From positions 4,836,001 to 4,900,000 of the forward strand of contig OY760657.1 of the NCBI GenBank assembly GCA_963663905.2: DNA of 64,000 bases. Direction: 5' to 3'. Of the stretch, positions 32,457-42,848 are shown one piece after another. How positions within the stretch are numbered: the first letter of the stretch is position 1; every line of letters begins with the position of its first letter. The notes beneath the pieces were generated by a model, which saw nothing but the letters and a program-made list of their open reading frames with translations, searched no databases and was not told the DNA's origin. The stretch comes from Saccharicrinis sp963663905. GTDB lineage: Bacteria; Bacteroidota; Bacteroidia; Bacteroidales; Marinilabiliaceae. Position numbers and translations under genes: made by a program.

Positions 32457-33800
32457 TCAGTCTACAAATTTTGGTATCTGAAATTTAAACATTGCGCCTT
32501 CGGTTTGGTTTGGCTCAGCCCATACCTTACCTTTCATTATTTCAACATATTTCTTAACAATAGACAAACCAATACCATTTCCTTCAAACTCTCTGGTATT
32601 ATCCAGATCTGCCTGTCTGAACAAATCAAAAATTACATCCTCATCTCCTGGAGGTATTCCGATACCTGTATCTTTTATAAAGAATTCAAAGTAATCATCA
32701 AAAATTAGATACCCGATTACAACCTCGCCTTCACGGGTAAACTTAATAGCGTTATCTAATAAATGTTCAAATACTTTAATTAAAGCATCTTTATGAGTAT
32801 ATAATTTATCGCTTCCATTATTAGCATCTAAGAACAACTTAAGCTTTATTGGTTTCTTACATACATTAATTTCATTGGAGAATGAATCAAATACTGAGTT
32901 AAAAATATCATTAATTGAAACCACTTGCTTTGGTTCAACATATGCTTTAGCCTGCAATTTGGAGATATCAATAATGGCATCCATAACCCTCATCAACTGA
33001 TTACCATTTTGATGAACTATATCCAAATATTCCGACTTCTCTTCATTACTTAAGTTATTAGATTTCAGCAGTTCCGTAAATCCAATAATAGCATTCATAG
33101 GAGTACGAATCTCATGACTTAAATTTGCAAGAAAAGAAGACTTCAGCATATTACTTTCTTCAGCTTTTAATTTCGCCTCACTAAGCTCTTTATTCATTTT
33201 ATCCAGTTCCTTATTCTTACGAATAAGTTCTTCCTTAAAAACCAAAAGCTCAAGGTTACGTCTTTTTAGTTCTCTTTCACTTTCCATATGTTCTAATTCA
33301 GAACCAATTCTTGAAGAGAACATATACATTAAAGATTCCTGTCTTTTTTGATTTAATACCGGATTTTGAAACAAAGCTGTTAAAACACCAATCGGTTCCA
33401 TTTTTGAACCATATAGTGGCACTGCCAGGTAAGCCTTAATATCTTTATCCTTAAAATGCTTATTTATATTACTTTCACTTGTAATATTTTGAAGAAAAGT
33501 AGAACATCGCTGTTCAATTACTTTTTGACAAAGTGAACCTTCCATAGGAAAACTTATAGTAGGTAAAATCTCATCCTGATTACAAAAAGCTACAGATTCT
33601 AATCTATTTTCAACCTCATTAATCCTTGCAATAAAAACATAATCAGCATTGAGATGATTATTGAGTTTTTGAATAGTAACATTAAAAAACTCCTCACCAA
33701 TATACTGTCTTTCAGGATTAAACAAATCTACAATACATGAATGCAAATCCTCATCAAGTTCAATTTTACTCTTTTTTAATATTTTACTATGGCTTCTCAA
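32457..33800 (-). CDS. Soluble GAF-domain sensor histidine kinase
   Basis: Residues ~20-170 form a GAF-type sensor domain, residues ~170-218 a coiled coil, and then a HisKA domain with the phospho-acceptor His229 (FLANLSHEIRTPMNAIIGF). The ATPase domain has the N-box LLDNAIKFTREGEV, the G1 motif DTGIGIPP and G2 GNGIGLSIVKKYVEIMKG. There is no membrane segment, so the signal is cytosolic. No response regulator is next to it, so it is an orphan kinase. Its 3' end abuts ald with no spacer. Confidence 0.93.
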   Translation of the reverse strand: MRSHSKILKKSKIELDEDLHSCIVDLFNPERQYIGEEFFNVTIQKLNNHLNADYVFIARINEVENRLESVAFCNQDEILPTISFPMEGSLCQKVIEQRCSTFLQNITSESNINKHFKDKDIKAYLAVPLYGSKMEPIGVLTALFQNPVLNQKRQESLMYMFSSRIGSELEHMESERELKRRNLELLVFKEELIRKNKELDKMNKELSEAKLKAEESNMLKSSFLANLSHEIRTPMNAIIGFTELLKSNNLSNEEKSEYLDIVHQNGNQLMRVMDAIIDISKLQAKAYVEPKQVVSINDIFNSVFDSFSNEINVCKKPIKLKLFLDANNGSDKLYTHKDALIKVFEHLLDNAIKFTREGEVVIGYLIFDDYFEFFIKDTGIGIPPGDEDVIFDLFRQADLDNTREFEGNGIGLSIVKKYVEIMKGKVWAEPNQTEGAMFKFQIPKFVD

Positions 33801-33972
33801 AACAATAATTTTTAATCTTTGTTACAGACGAAATTTCACTTTCCTATTATTAGCTTACTGCTAAGAAAAAAAAAGGTTCCCTAACCGCACTATTTTTTTG
33901 ACAAGCAGCCTTATTTCATAGTTTAATGAATAGATTTTTGTAATTTTGACATCCTTATAAAATTAATACTAA

Positions 33973-35445
33973 ATGACTAGAGAAATTTTAATATATAATA
34001 CCTTATCAAGATCTAAAGAGAAATTTGAAAGCATAACCCCAGGCAGAGTAGGATTATACGTTTGTGGACCAACGGTATACGGCGATCCACACTTAGGTCA
34101 TGCCAGACCAGCTATTACTTTTGATCTGTTAACACGTGTATTAAGACATCTAGACTATAAAGTCCGATACGTAAGAAACATTACTGATGTTGGTCACCTT
34201 GAAAACGACGCTGACGAGGGAGAAGACAAGATTGCTAAAAAGGCAAAGCTTGATGAATTGGAACCAATGGAGGTAGTTCAGTATTACACTGATAGGTACC
34301 ACGACTACATGAAAATGCTTAATATTCAAAGTCCTAGTATCGAACCAAGAGCATCCGGTCATATTATTGAGCAACAAGAGATCATTAAAAACATATTAGA
34401 TAAAGGTTATGCATACGAAAGTAATGGCTCTATCTATTTTGATGTGAAAAAATATAATGAGGATTTTCCATATGGCATCCTATCTGGAAGAAATATAGAT
34501 GACCTGATTTCAAACACAAGAACTTTGGATGGCCAGAGTGAAAAACGTAATTCAGTGGATTTTGCTCTGTGGAAAAAAGCAGCTCCTGAGCATATCATGC
34601 GTTGGCCTTCTCCTTGGAGTGATGGTTTTCCAGGATGGCACCTTGAATGTTCTGCCATGAGTAAGAAGTATTTAGGAGAACAATTTGATATACACGGTGG
34701 AGGAATGGACTTACTATTTCCTCATCATGAATGTGAAATTGCACAGAGTACTGTAGCCAATGGACATTCACCCGCCAAATATTGGATGCACAACAATATG
34801 ATTACTATTGGTGGACAAAAAATGGGAAAATCATTAGGCAACTTTATTACACTTGAACAATTCTTTACAGGAAACCATGATAAGCTTGAAAAGGCCTACA
34901 GTCCAATGACTATTCGCTTCTTCATTCTTCAGGCTCATTACAGAAGTACACTGGATTTTGGTAACGAAGCACTTCAGGCGGCAGAAAAAGGACTTGAAAG
35001 ATTAAATGAAGCAATTCTAAATCTAGATAAGATCACAGCTTCTGCTGAATCAACATTTAATATTGAAGAATTTGAAAACAAATGCTATACTGCGATTTGT
35101 GATGATTTAAACAGTCCGATTTTAATAGCACACCTGTTTGAAGGTGTTAAAGTTATAAACAACCTTATTTTAGGTAATGTAAAACTAAATGCTGAGGATT
35201 TAACTCAGTTTAAAAAACTGATTTTATTGTTTGTGAATGATATCTTGGGAATTTATCAGGAAGAGAAATCAGCAGACTCTACAGACAACAAACTTGATGA
35301 CGTAATGAGTCTTTTATTACAATTAAGATCAGATGCCAAAGCAAATAAAGATTGGGGAACTGCCGACAAAATCAGAAATGAACTACAAGATTTAGGTTTT
35401 GTAATTAAAGACGGTGCTGAAGGTGCCTCCTGGGAATTAAAATAA
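33973..35445 (+). CDS. cysS: Cysteinyl-tRNA synthetase
   Basis: This class I synthetase of 490 residues has the zinc Cys in LYVCGPTVYGDPHLGHARP (with the HIGH-like sequence), the zinc region FPGWHLECSAMS and HHECEIAQS, and the KMSKS-like signature KMGKSLGN. It charges tRNA-Cys. It is followed after 5 nt by the cyclase gene and then rnhB, a compact operon. Confidence 0.97.
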   Translation: MTREILIYNTLSRSKEKFESITPGRVGLYVCGPTVYGDPHLGHARPAITFDLLTRVLRHLDYKVRYVRNITDVGHLENDADEGEDKIAKKAKLDELEPMEVVQYYTDRYHDYMKMLNIQSPSIEPRASGHIIEQQEIIKNILDKGYAYESNGSIYFDVKKYNEDFPYGILSGRNIDDLISNTRTLDGQSEKRNSVDFALWKKAAPEHIMRWPSPWSDGFPGWHLECSAMSKKYLGEQFDIHGGGMDLLFPHHECEIAQSTVANGHSPAKYWMHNNMITIGGQKMGKSLGNFITLEQFFTGNHDKLEKAYSPMTIRFFILQAHYRSTLDFGNEALQAAEKGLERLNEAILNLDKITASAESTFNIEEFENKCYTAICDDLNSPILIAHLFEGVKVINNLILGNVKLNAEDLTQFKKLILLFVNDILGIYQEEKSADSTDNKLDDVMSLLLQLRSDAKANKDWGTADKIRNELQDLGFVIKDGAEGASWELK

Positions 35446-35450
35446 AAATT

Positions 35451-36440
35451 ATGTCAAAATACATCTTATTTATTGCTCTTACTATCCTTTTGGGGTGTAA
35501 TTCAAACAGCTCTAAATCAAATGGATCAGGAATTAACTCATCAAAAAAAAGGATTGTAAAAGTTCCTCAATTTAATTCAGATTCAGCGTACCAATACGTA
35601 GCAGATCAGGTAGCTTTTGGTCCAAGGGTTCCTAATTCTGAGGCTCATATAAAATGTGCCGAATACTTATCTGATCAGCTAAAGAAATTTGGAGCAGAGG
35701 TCATAGTACAGGAAGCTCAACTAATAGCCTTTGACAATAAAGTTCTAAATGCAAAAAACATTATTGGTCAAATCAATCCCGAATTAAAAAACAGAGTAAT
35801 GTTATTTTCGCATTGGGATTCAAGACCTTTTGCTGATCACGATCCTGACGAAGCTAAAAGAAACGAACCTATATTAGGTGCGAATGATGGAGCAAGTGGT
35901 GTTGGTGTTCTTCTGGAAATTGCAAGATGTATTCAACAGGATTCAATTGCTATTGGTATTGATATTATCTTTTTTGATGCTGAGGACTATGGAACTCCGG
36001 ATCACCTTAATGTTGAATGGAAAGCTGACACCTGGTGTTTAGGTTCACAGTATTGGGGTAAAAATCCTCATACACCAGATTACTATGCCCAATATGGTAT
36101 TTTACTTGATATGGTTGCAGCTCCACAGGCTACCTTTTATCAAGAACAACATTCGTTACAATTTGCTCGCAGAATCGTTAAAAAAGTATGGAATACTGCT
36201 AATGACTTAGGTTACGGGAACCACTTTGTATATGAAACCGGTGGAGCTATTACTGATGATCATGTTTATGTAAACAACTTAAGAGGCATTCCATGTATAG
36301 ATATTATCCAGTTTGATCCTACATCAAACTCAAGCTTTGGTAGTTTTTGGCATACTCACAACGACAATATGGATGTGATTAGTAAAAGTACCATGAAAGC
36401 AGTTGGACAAACATTACTTCATGTGATATATAACGAATAA
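35451..36440 (+). CDS. Glutaminyl-peptide cyclotransferase lipoprotein (M28 family)
   Basis: The lipobox ILLGC (Cys16) indicates an exported lipoprotein. The M28-type zinc enzyme core closely follows bacterial type II glutaminyl cyclases: VAFGPRVPNSEAH, LFSHWDSRPFAD, GANDGASGVGVLLEIAR, FFDAEDYG, TWCLGSQYWGKNPH, GAITDDHVYVNNLRGIPCIDII and a final FWHTHNDNMDVI. These closely resemble the Porphyromonas gingivalis enzyme as I remember it. It would convert N-terminal Gln, exposed after signal cleavage, into pyroglutamate; many predicted exported proteins in this window have Gln right after the signal site. Confidence 0.9.
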   Translation: MSKYILFIALTILLGCNSNSSKSNGSGINSSKKRIVKVPQFNSDSAYQYVADQVAFGPRVPNSEAHIKCAEYLSDQLKKFGAEVIVQEAQLIAFDNKVLNAKNIIGQINPELKNRVMLFSHWDSRPFADHDPDEAKRNEPILGANDGASGVGVLLEIARCIQQDSIAIGIDIIFFDAEDYGTPDHLNVEWKADTWCLGSQYWGKNPHTPDYYAQYGILLDMVAAPQATFYQEQHSLQFARRIVKKVWNTANDLGYGNHFVYETGGAITDDHVYVNNLRGIPCIDIIQFDPTSNSSFGSFWHTHNDNMDVISKSTMKAVGQTLLHVIYNE

Positions 36441-36442
36441 TA

Positions 36443-37051
36443 ATGGAGGCCAAACTACAAGAATATTTACATAAGGATAAAATTGAGGCCGGATGCGACG
36501 AAGCAGGCAGAGGCTGTTTAGCGGGTCCGGTTGTGGCAGCTGCAGTAATTCTGCCAAAGGGATTTAAACATCCATTGCTAAATGATTCTAAACAGTTAAC
36601 CGAAAAGCAACGTCAAAAATTACGACCAATTATTGAAGCAGAGGCTGTGGCATGGTCAGTTTCTGTTGTTGACAATAATGAAGTTGACGAAATTAATGTT
36701 CTAAATGCTTCTATTACGGGTATGCAGAGAGCTGTTGGCGACCTTAAAATCACTCCTGAACATTTATTAATTGATGGCAATAAGTTTAAACCATATAAAG
36801 ATATACCTCATACCTGCATAGTAAAAGGTGATGCTAAATTTATGAGTATCGCTGCTGCAAGTATACTTGCCAAAACTCATCGTGATGAGATTATGGAAAT
36901 TCTTTCAGAACAATATCCAGATTACGACTGGGGTAAAAACAAAGGCTATCCTACAAAAGCACATAGAGCAGCCATTCAAAAACTAGGAGCTACTCCCCTG
37001 CACCGACAAACATTCAAATTACTGGATACACAACTAAAATTAGAACTATAG
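36443..37051 (+). CDS. rnhB: Ribonuclease HII
   Basis: RNase HII removes ribonucleotides and RNA primers from DNA. The DEAGRGCLAGPVVAAAVIL motif carries the catalytic Asp-Glu, with further Asp in LLIDGNKF and the Lys/Asp pair in KGDAKFMSIAAASILAKTHRD. The 202-residue length is standard. It lies 2 nt after the cyclase gene. Confidence 0.97.
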   Translation: MEAKLQEYLHKDKIEAGCDEAGRGCLAGPVVAAAVILPKGFKHPLLNDSKQLTEKQRQKLRPIIEAEAVAWSVSVVDNNEVDEINVLNASITGMQRAVGDLKITPEHLLIDGNKFKPYKDIPHTCIVKGDAKFMSIAAASILAKTHRDEIMEILSEQYPDYDWGKNKGYPTKAHRAAIQKLGATPLHRQTFKLLDTQLKLEL

Positions 37052-37175
37052 TTGTAATTTTTCGTACTACAATACATAAAAGTCATTGTTTTTAAATCAG
37101 AAACTTTGTTATTTTAGCCTTCTTCCATAAAAATGGGGATTTTGTCTTGTCGGGATTTTTAAAAGATTTAAGTAA

Positions 37176-39332
37176 ATGAAAAAATTATTGGTACTATTCA
37201 TTGTAATAGTTATAGGCCTTGGTAATACACTGAGAGCTGACGAGGGGATGTGGCTTCTCCCATTGATTTCGAAGCTAAATATGAATAAAATGCAGGAGAT
37301 GGGCTTAAAACTTTCTGCAGAAGATATTTATAGCATTAACAACTCAAGCTTAAAAGATGCAGTTGTAATATTTGGAGGTGGATGTACTGGAGAATTAATT
37401 TCTGATCAGGGATTAATACTAACAAATCATCACTGCGGATATTCAAGCATTCAAAAATTGAGTTCTGTTGGTCACAATTATTTAAAAGATGGTTATTGGG
37501 CAAGATCACTTGAAGAAGAATTACCGGCTGAAGGATTATCTGTTACTTTTTTAAAAAGAATGGAAGATGTAACCGAGAAAGTATTAGAAGGTGTTACAGA
37601 AGAAACTTCAGCTGAAGAAAGAAGTAAGACGATAAGTGAAAATATTTCAGAAATAACAAAAGCTGCTTCTGAAGACAATGATTATATTGTTAGAGTACAA
37701 GATTATTTTGAAGGCAACCAATACTTTTTAATTGTATATGAAAAATATACTGACATACGATTTGTAGGTGCTCCGCCTTCATCAATTGGTAAGTTTGGAT
37801 TTGATACAGACAACTGGATGTGGCCAAGACATACTGGTGACTTCAGCATGTTTAGAGTATATGCAAGTAAAGATGGTAAGCCAGCAGACTATTCTACTGA
37901 AAATGTTCCATTAAAACCGAAGCATCACCTTCCTATTTCACTAAAAGGTGTTGAAATGGATGACTTTGCAATGACAATTGGTTTCCCGGGAAGCACTAGC
38001 AGATATCTTACTTCATGGGGTATTGAGGAAAGAATGAACATTGTCAATGACTCCAGAATTATACCTCGTGGTATTAAACAAGACATCTGGCATGAAGATA
38101 TGATGGCAAGTGAAAAAGTTAACATTCAGTACGCTTCAAAATTCAGCCGTAGTTCTAACTATTGGAAGAACAGTATTGGTATGAATCGCGGACTTGAAAA
38201 ACTTAACGTTCTTGATAAAAAAAGAGCCATTGAAAAAGATTTTTCAAACTGGGTTAATGCATCTGATGAGAGAAAAAACCTCTACGGAGAAGTTCTTACC
38301 AACTTAGAATCTGTTTACACAAAAAGAGCAGACGAAAAGAAAGCATACAGTTATTTAGTTGAATGTATGTTAAGAGGAACTGAGATAATAAACTTTGGAA
38401 CCAACGCTTTTAAGCTTAACAGAGAATTATCTTCAGGAGACAGCCAGGAAAAGATTGACGCATCAATTGAATCCATTAGATCTAATATGAAAGATCTTTA
38501 CAAAGATTATAGCAATTCAACTGATCATAAGGTTTTTGCTACAATGCTTAAATTATATTATAACAGCATTGATGAAAAATACCACCCTTCATTTTTAGAG
38601 GATGTTGTTATCGCAAAATTTAAAGGCGACTTTAACGCATATGCTGATTATGTATTTAAAAAATCCATTTTTGCTGACCAGGAGAAGCTTGAAGCATTCC
38701 TTGATAATCCAAAATTAAAAACACTTGAAAAAGACCCTGTAATGGTAGCTGCTCAATCAACTATTGATACATACAGAAGTCTTTATTTAAGTTTAAAAAC
38801 ATACGATAAAATTGAGTCTGAAAACAATCGCCTATTCTTAAAAGGATTGATGGAGATGAATCCGGACAAAGTATTTTATCCGGATGCAAACTTCACAATG
38901 CGTTTGAGCTATGGAAAAGTTGGTGATTATGCACCTAAAGATGCTGTAATGTATAAGTATTACACAACGCTAGCTGGGGTAATGGAAAAAGAAGAACCCG
39001 ATAATTACGAGTTCCAGGTACCTGAAAAACTGAAGGAACTATACAACGATAAAGATTACGGTCAATATGCAGCTCAAGATGGTACTTTAAGAGTTTGCTT
39101 TACTACCAACAACGATATTACAGGTGGTAATTCTGGTAGTCCTGTTATCAATGCAAATGGTGAATTATTTGGTTTAGCTTTTGACGGAAACTGGGAAGCT
39201 ATGAGTGGCGACATTGCCTTTGAAACAGAATTACAGAAATGTATCAATGTTGATATCAGATATGTTTTATTTATTATAGATAAATTTGCAGGTGCAGAAA
39301 ATCTAATTAATGAAATGACTATTGTAAAATAA
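37176..39332 (+). CDS. S46 dipeptidyl-peptidase, DPP7 type
   Basis: A signal peptide is followed by the S46 start DEGMWLLPLI. The catalytic triad is visible as His85 (LTNHHCGYSS), Asp222 (HTGDFSMFR) and Ser653 (TGGNSGSPV). The residue 18 after the catalytic Ser, which decides selectivity in this family, is Gly671 (FDGNWE). DPP11 enzymes have Arg here and cut after Asp/Glu, while DPP7 enzymes have Gly and prefer hydrophobic P1 residues, so this should be DPP7-like. It acts in the periplasm on oligopeptides, fitting a peptide-using lifestyle. It has its own terminator. Confidence 0.92.
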   Translation: MKKLLVLFIVIVIGLGNTLRADEGMWLLPLISKLNMNKMQEMGLKLSAEDIYSINNSSLKDAVVIFGGGCTGELISDQGLILTNHHCGYSSIQKLSSVGHNYLKDGYWARSLEEELPAEGLSVTFLKRMEDVTEKVLEGVTEETSAEERSKTISENISEITKAASEDNDYIVRVQDYFEGNQYFLIVYEKYTDIRFVGAPPSSIGKFGFDTDNWMWPRHTGDFSMFRVYASKDGKPADYSTENVPLKPKHHLPISLKGVEMDDFAMTIGFPGSTSRYLTSWGIEERMNIVNDSRIIPRGIKQDIWHEDMMASEKVNIQYASKFSRSSNYWKNSIGMNRGLEKLNVLDKKRAIEKDFSNWVNASDERKNLYGEVLTNLESVYTKRADEKKAYSYLVECMLRGTEIINFGTNAFKLNRELSSGDSQEKIDASIESIRSNMKDLYKDYSNSTDHKVFATMLKLYYNSIDEKYHPSFLEDVVIAKFKGDFNAYADYVFKKSIFADQEKLEAFLDNPKLKTLEKDPVMVAAQSTIDTYRSLYLSLKTYDKIESENNRLFLKGLMEMNPDKVFYPDANFTMRLSYGKVGDYAPKDAVMYKYYTTLAGVMEKEEPDNYEFQVPEKLKELYNDKDYGQYAAQDGTLRVCFTTNNDITGGNSGSPVINANGELFGLAFDGNWEAMSGDIAFETELQKCINVDIRYVLFIIDKFAGAENLINEMTIVK

Positions 39333-39354
39333 GATATAGTAATTATAAAAAATG

Positions 39355-39386
39355 AAAGGTTGGATTTTAAGTCCAACCTTTTTTTG
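39355..39386 (+). terminator. Intrinsic terminator after the S46 peptidase
   Basis: AAAGGTTGGA (39355-39364) pairs with TCCAACCTTT (39372-39381), followed by more T residues. Confidence 0.88.
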
Positions 39387-39524
39387 TTTTAATATATCTT
39401 GGTTTTCTGATATCTTTAGTGCTGAATTACAAAACACATTAACTGAGCCATTATAATTTCTTAACTAACGAACTTCTGAGTTTTGGTAATTTCAACCAGA
39501 CTATTAAAAACAAAACATTTACAA

Positions 39525-41747
39525 ATGAATCAATTTTTAGACCTACCCCAAATTGTTACAAAATTCATTAATAATACCAATCAAAATATATTCTTAACCG
39601 GTAAAGCTGGGACTGGAAAAACAACTTTACTACGAGAGATACACAAACACACACATAAAAATGTAATAGTAGCGGCACCAACCGGAATCGCGGCCATCAA
39701 TGCTGAAGGAGTAACACTTCACTCCTTATTTCAGCTTCCTTTTGGGGCATTTGTACCAGATAATAATGCATCCTTAAACTCATCCTCAAATACATTATTT
39801 AATACTCCTCGAAGTTTACTAAGTAGCATTAAGCTTCATAAAAATAAGCGTAATATGCTTAAAAAAATGGAACTTCTTATTATTGACGAGGTGAGTATGT
39901 TACGATCTGACATCCTGGACTCTATAGATCTTGTTTTAAGATCTGTTCGAAGACAAAGAGAATTACCCTTTGGGGGTGTTCAGGTAATGTTTATTGGCGA
40001 TATGTTGCAACTTCCTCCGGTAATTAAAGATCAGGAATGGAATATACTAACGGCATACTATCCTAACGCATACTTTTTTAATGCACAGGTTTTAAGAAAT
40101 AATCCTCCTATTTATATTGAACTTGAAAAAATATACCGTCAGTCTGATAAAATCTTTGTTGAACTATTAAATAACCTACGTGACAATAAGATTACAAATA
40201 CTGACATTGAATTATTAAATAAGTATTACAATCCCGATTACGTTCAAAAACCTAAGGATGGTGTAATTTTATTAACAACCCATAATAAATTAGCTCAGGA
40301 AAGAAACTTAAGAGCTTTAAATGAAATTAAAGAAAAATCGATCTTTTATAGCGCTGAACTAACAGGAGACTTTAACGAATATAATTATCCAACAGATGAA
40401 CGTTTAGAATTAAAGCTGGGTGCTCAGGTAATGTTCACTAAAAATGATTATTCTGGAGAAAACAGATATTTCAACGGAAAAATTGGTATTATTTCAAAAC
40501 TAAATAAAGAAGAAATTGAGGTAAGTTTTTTAGATGGTTCGGACTCAACGTTTGTAGAACCCTATACATGGGAGAACAAAAAATTCTCAGTAAACAAAGA
40601 CACTAATGAAATTGAGGAAGAAACAGTTGGTACCTTTAAGCAATATCCTTTAAAACTTGCATGGGCTATTACAATACACAAAAGTCAAGGGCTAACTTTT
40701 GACAAAGCTATTATTGATGTTGAAAATGCTTTTGCACCGGGACAAATTTATGTAGCCTTATCTAGGTTACGATCTTTGGATGGTCTAATCTTAACATCAA
40801 GGATTCCAACTAATGGCATTCAAACAGATTCATCGTTAACTATCTATTCAAATCAAAAGAAGTCTAGTCAGGAATTAATTCCAATTCTTGAAGAGTCCTC
40901 CAAAAGATATTTGAATAATTTTATATTAAAAGCTTTTGATTTCTCAGACTTCATCCAGGAACTAAACATCCATTTGTCAGGTTATTCAAAGGATGAAAAA
41001 AGATCAGTAAAACAGAAGTATAAAGATTGGGCGAAAGAAATTTTAAACGCCAGTCTTCCTTTTAAGTCGGTAGGTGATTCTTTTAGAGTACAGGTACATC
41101 AAATCCTAAATTCAGGCAAAGAGGATTGCTTAACCCTAATTTTTGAAAGAGTTACAAAAGCATGCGCTTATTACGAACCTCTCATTAAAGAACAACACGA
41201 TAAAATCAGAGCTCATTGCAATGATCTTAAAAGCATCAAAGGAACAAAAGCTTATTACAATGAACTCATTGACTTATCAAACCTTTTTTACGGACAACTT
41301 CAAGATATTTACAAGGCACAAACCTTGATAAAATCAACTTTAGAAGGAACAAGTCTTAATAAGAAATTAATTGAACAACCAGAATTTTCTGAATCTAGAA
41401 AAGAAACAACAACAAAGCCCAGAAAGTCTTCAGCCCCTAAACAAAAAGAAAAGAAGACTGATACGAAATTAGTTTCTTTTGAATTATTCAATGAAGGTAA
41501 ATCGATTGAAGAAATTGCTAAAGAACGTTCTCTGACTAATGGGACTATCGAAGGACACCTAGCTCACTTCATTCAATCAGGTCAACTTGATATCAATAAA
41601 GTTATAGACACGGAAAAGCTAAATCTGATAGAAAAAGAGATCCACAAACAGGATACTTTTGCACTTAATCCTCTTAAGGAAAAGATAGGAAATCAGGCAA
41701 CATACGGAGAAATACGGATGGTTGTAGCATATATGCAAAAAGATTAG
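39525..41747 (+). CDS. PIF1/RecD-like helicase with C-terminal HTH domain
   Basis: A superfamily 1 DNA helicase of 740 residues. Walker A is FLTGKAGTGKTTLL, Walker B LLIIDEVSMLRSD, and the C-terminal UvrD-like core has LAWAITIHKSQGLTFDKAI and YVALSRLRSLDGL, as in PIF1. The last ~80 residues (ELFNEGKSIEEIAKERSLTNGTIEGHLAHFI) form a helix-turn-helix domain like that at the C-terminus of some RecQ proteins. It probably helps replication through structured or damaged DNA. The start MNQFLDLPQ at 39525 fits; the frame's TTG at 39483 is less likely. Confidence 0.9.
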   Translation: MNQFLDLPQIVTKFINNTNQNIFLTGKAGTGKTTLLREIHKHTHKNVIVAAPTGIAAINAEGVTLHSLFQLPFGAFVPDNNASLNSSSNTLFNTPRSLLSSIKLHKNKRNMLKKMELLIIDEVSMLRSDILDSIDLVLRSVRRQRELPFGGVQVMFIGDMLQLPPVIKDQEWNILTAYYPNAYFFNAQVLRNNPPIYIELEKIYRQSDKIFVELLNNLRDNKITNTDIELLNKYYNPDYVQKPKDGVILLTTHNKLAQERNLRALNEIKEKSIFYSAELTGDFNEYNYPTDERLELKLGAQVMFTKNDYSGENRYFNGKIGIISKLNKEEIEVSFLDGSDSTFVEPYTWENKKFSVNKDTNEIEEETVGTFKQYPLKLAWAITIHKSQGLTFDKAIIDVENAFAPGQIYVALSRLRSLDGLILTSRIPTNGIQTDSSLTIYSNQKKSSQELIPILEESSKRYLNNFILKAFDFSDFIQELNIHLSGYSKDEKRSVKQKYKDWAKEILNASLPFKSVGDSFRVQVHQILNSGKEDCLTLIFERVTKACAYYEPLIKEQHDKIRAHCNDLKSIKGTKAYYNELIDLSNLFYGQLQDIYKAQTLIKSTLEGTSLNKKLIEQPEFSESRKETTTKPRKSSAPKQKEKKTDTKLVSFELFNEGKSIEEIAKERSLTNGTIEGHLAHFIQSGQLDINKVIDTEKLNLIEKEIHKQDTFALNPLKEKIGNQATYGEIRMVVAYMQKD

Positions 41748-41795
41748 TACAGATAAAAAGTTGTTTTATATCTTTAAGCTTTTAAAGAAATACCT

Positions 41796-42677
41796 TTGAC
41801 AACACAAAAACAAAACATACCTACATACGGACTTCAGTCGTTTAGTCATCCTCAATATGCAGGAAGACAGTTTCAGGTTGAAGTTTTTGATGCAAACCGA
41901 CACTTTCAGGTAAGCTATCCTCATCGTCATGACTTCTTTGAAGTTTTGTTTTTGCAAAAAGGTTCCGGGATTCATGTAATAGATAGTTCTGAATATAAGA
42001 TTGAACCGCCCTGTATCTTTTTTATGTCACCGGGGCAAGCTCATAAACTGGAATTATCAAGTGATATAGAAGGGTACATTTATATATTTGCGGCAGATTA
42101 TTATTTATATGATAAAAACAATCAAAACAGACTACTTGAGTTTCCTTTTTTCTTTACCATTAATCAAGATAACCCTCCTCTTCAGTTAAGTAGTGAATCC
42201 GATTCTTTATTCTTTAGGCAATTGTTTACTAAAGCAATTAAAGAAGTTGGAAATGAAATTATTAATACAGATCTAACACGTTCACTTCTCGATACTATTT
42301 TAAATTACGCATCTTCATTATATAAATTCGAGGAACAAAAAATAGAAAAACGTAAGGGGCACCTTCTTGTAAAAAGGTTTTTTCAACTGGTTGAAGAAAA
42401 TTATCAGAACAATTACAGTGTGAATCATTATGCTGAATTATTAGCTATCACACCTAATCACCTTACGCAAACGGTTAAACAACTTACAGGCAGAACTTCA
42501 AACGAAATATTACAGAGCAAACAAATCCTGGAAATAAAAAGATTACTTATTCATACAAATTTATCCGTAACACAAATTGCTGACGAATTAAATTTTAATG
42601 ACCAATCCTATTTCACTAAGTTCTTTAAAAAAACCACAGGAATAACACCAGGTCAATTCCGAAACAAATACTCCTAG
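41796..42677 (+). CDS. AraC-family transcriptional regulator
   Basis: The N-terminal half is a cupin-like sensor (VSYPHRHDFFEVLFLQKGSGIHVID and CIFFMSPGQAHKLEL), the C-terminal ~100 residues the double HTH (YAELLAITPNHLTQTVKQLTGRTS, then SVTQIADELNFNDQSYFTKFFKKTTGITPGQFRN). No in-frame ATG fits the N-terminus, so TTG at 41796 is taken as the start. The target is not known; it lies 257 nt upstream of ilvC on the same strand, but cupin-AraC proteins usually sense sugars or aromatics. Confidence 0.88.
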   Translation: MTTQKQNIPTYGLQSFSHPQYAGRQFQVEVFDANRHFQVSYPHRHDFFEVLFLQKGSGIHVIDSSEYKIEPPCIFFMSPGQAHKLELSSDIEGYIYIFAADYYLYDKNNQNRLLEFPFFFTINQDNPPLQLSSESDSLFFRQLFTKAIKEVGNEIINTDLTRSLLDTILNYASSLYKFEEQKIEKRKGHLLVKRFFQLVEENYQNNYSVNHYAELLAITPNHLTQTVKQLTGRTSNEILQSKQILEIKRLLIHTNLSVTQIADELNFNDQSYFTKFFKKTTGITPGQFRNKYS

Positions 42678-42848
42678 TGAATTATTTTTCAAATACTTAA
42701 AGATACAAATGTATTTCCATTTAAGAATGCTCTTAAAACACAATCCATGAAAAGTACCTAAAATATGTGCTTTTGTAAATAATCAAATCAAAAAATTAGC
42801 TGTTGATTTGTATCGTCTTGATGCGTACCTTGCATATCGCTTAAAATC

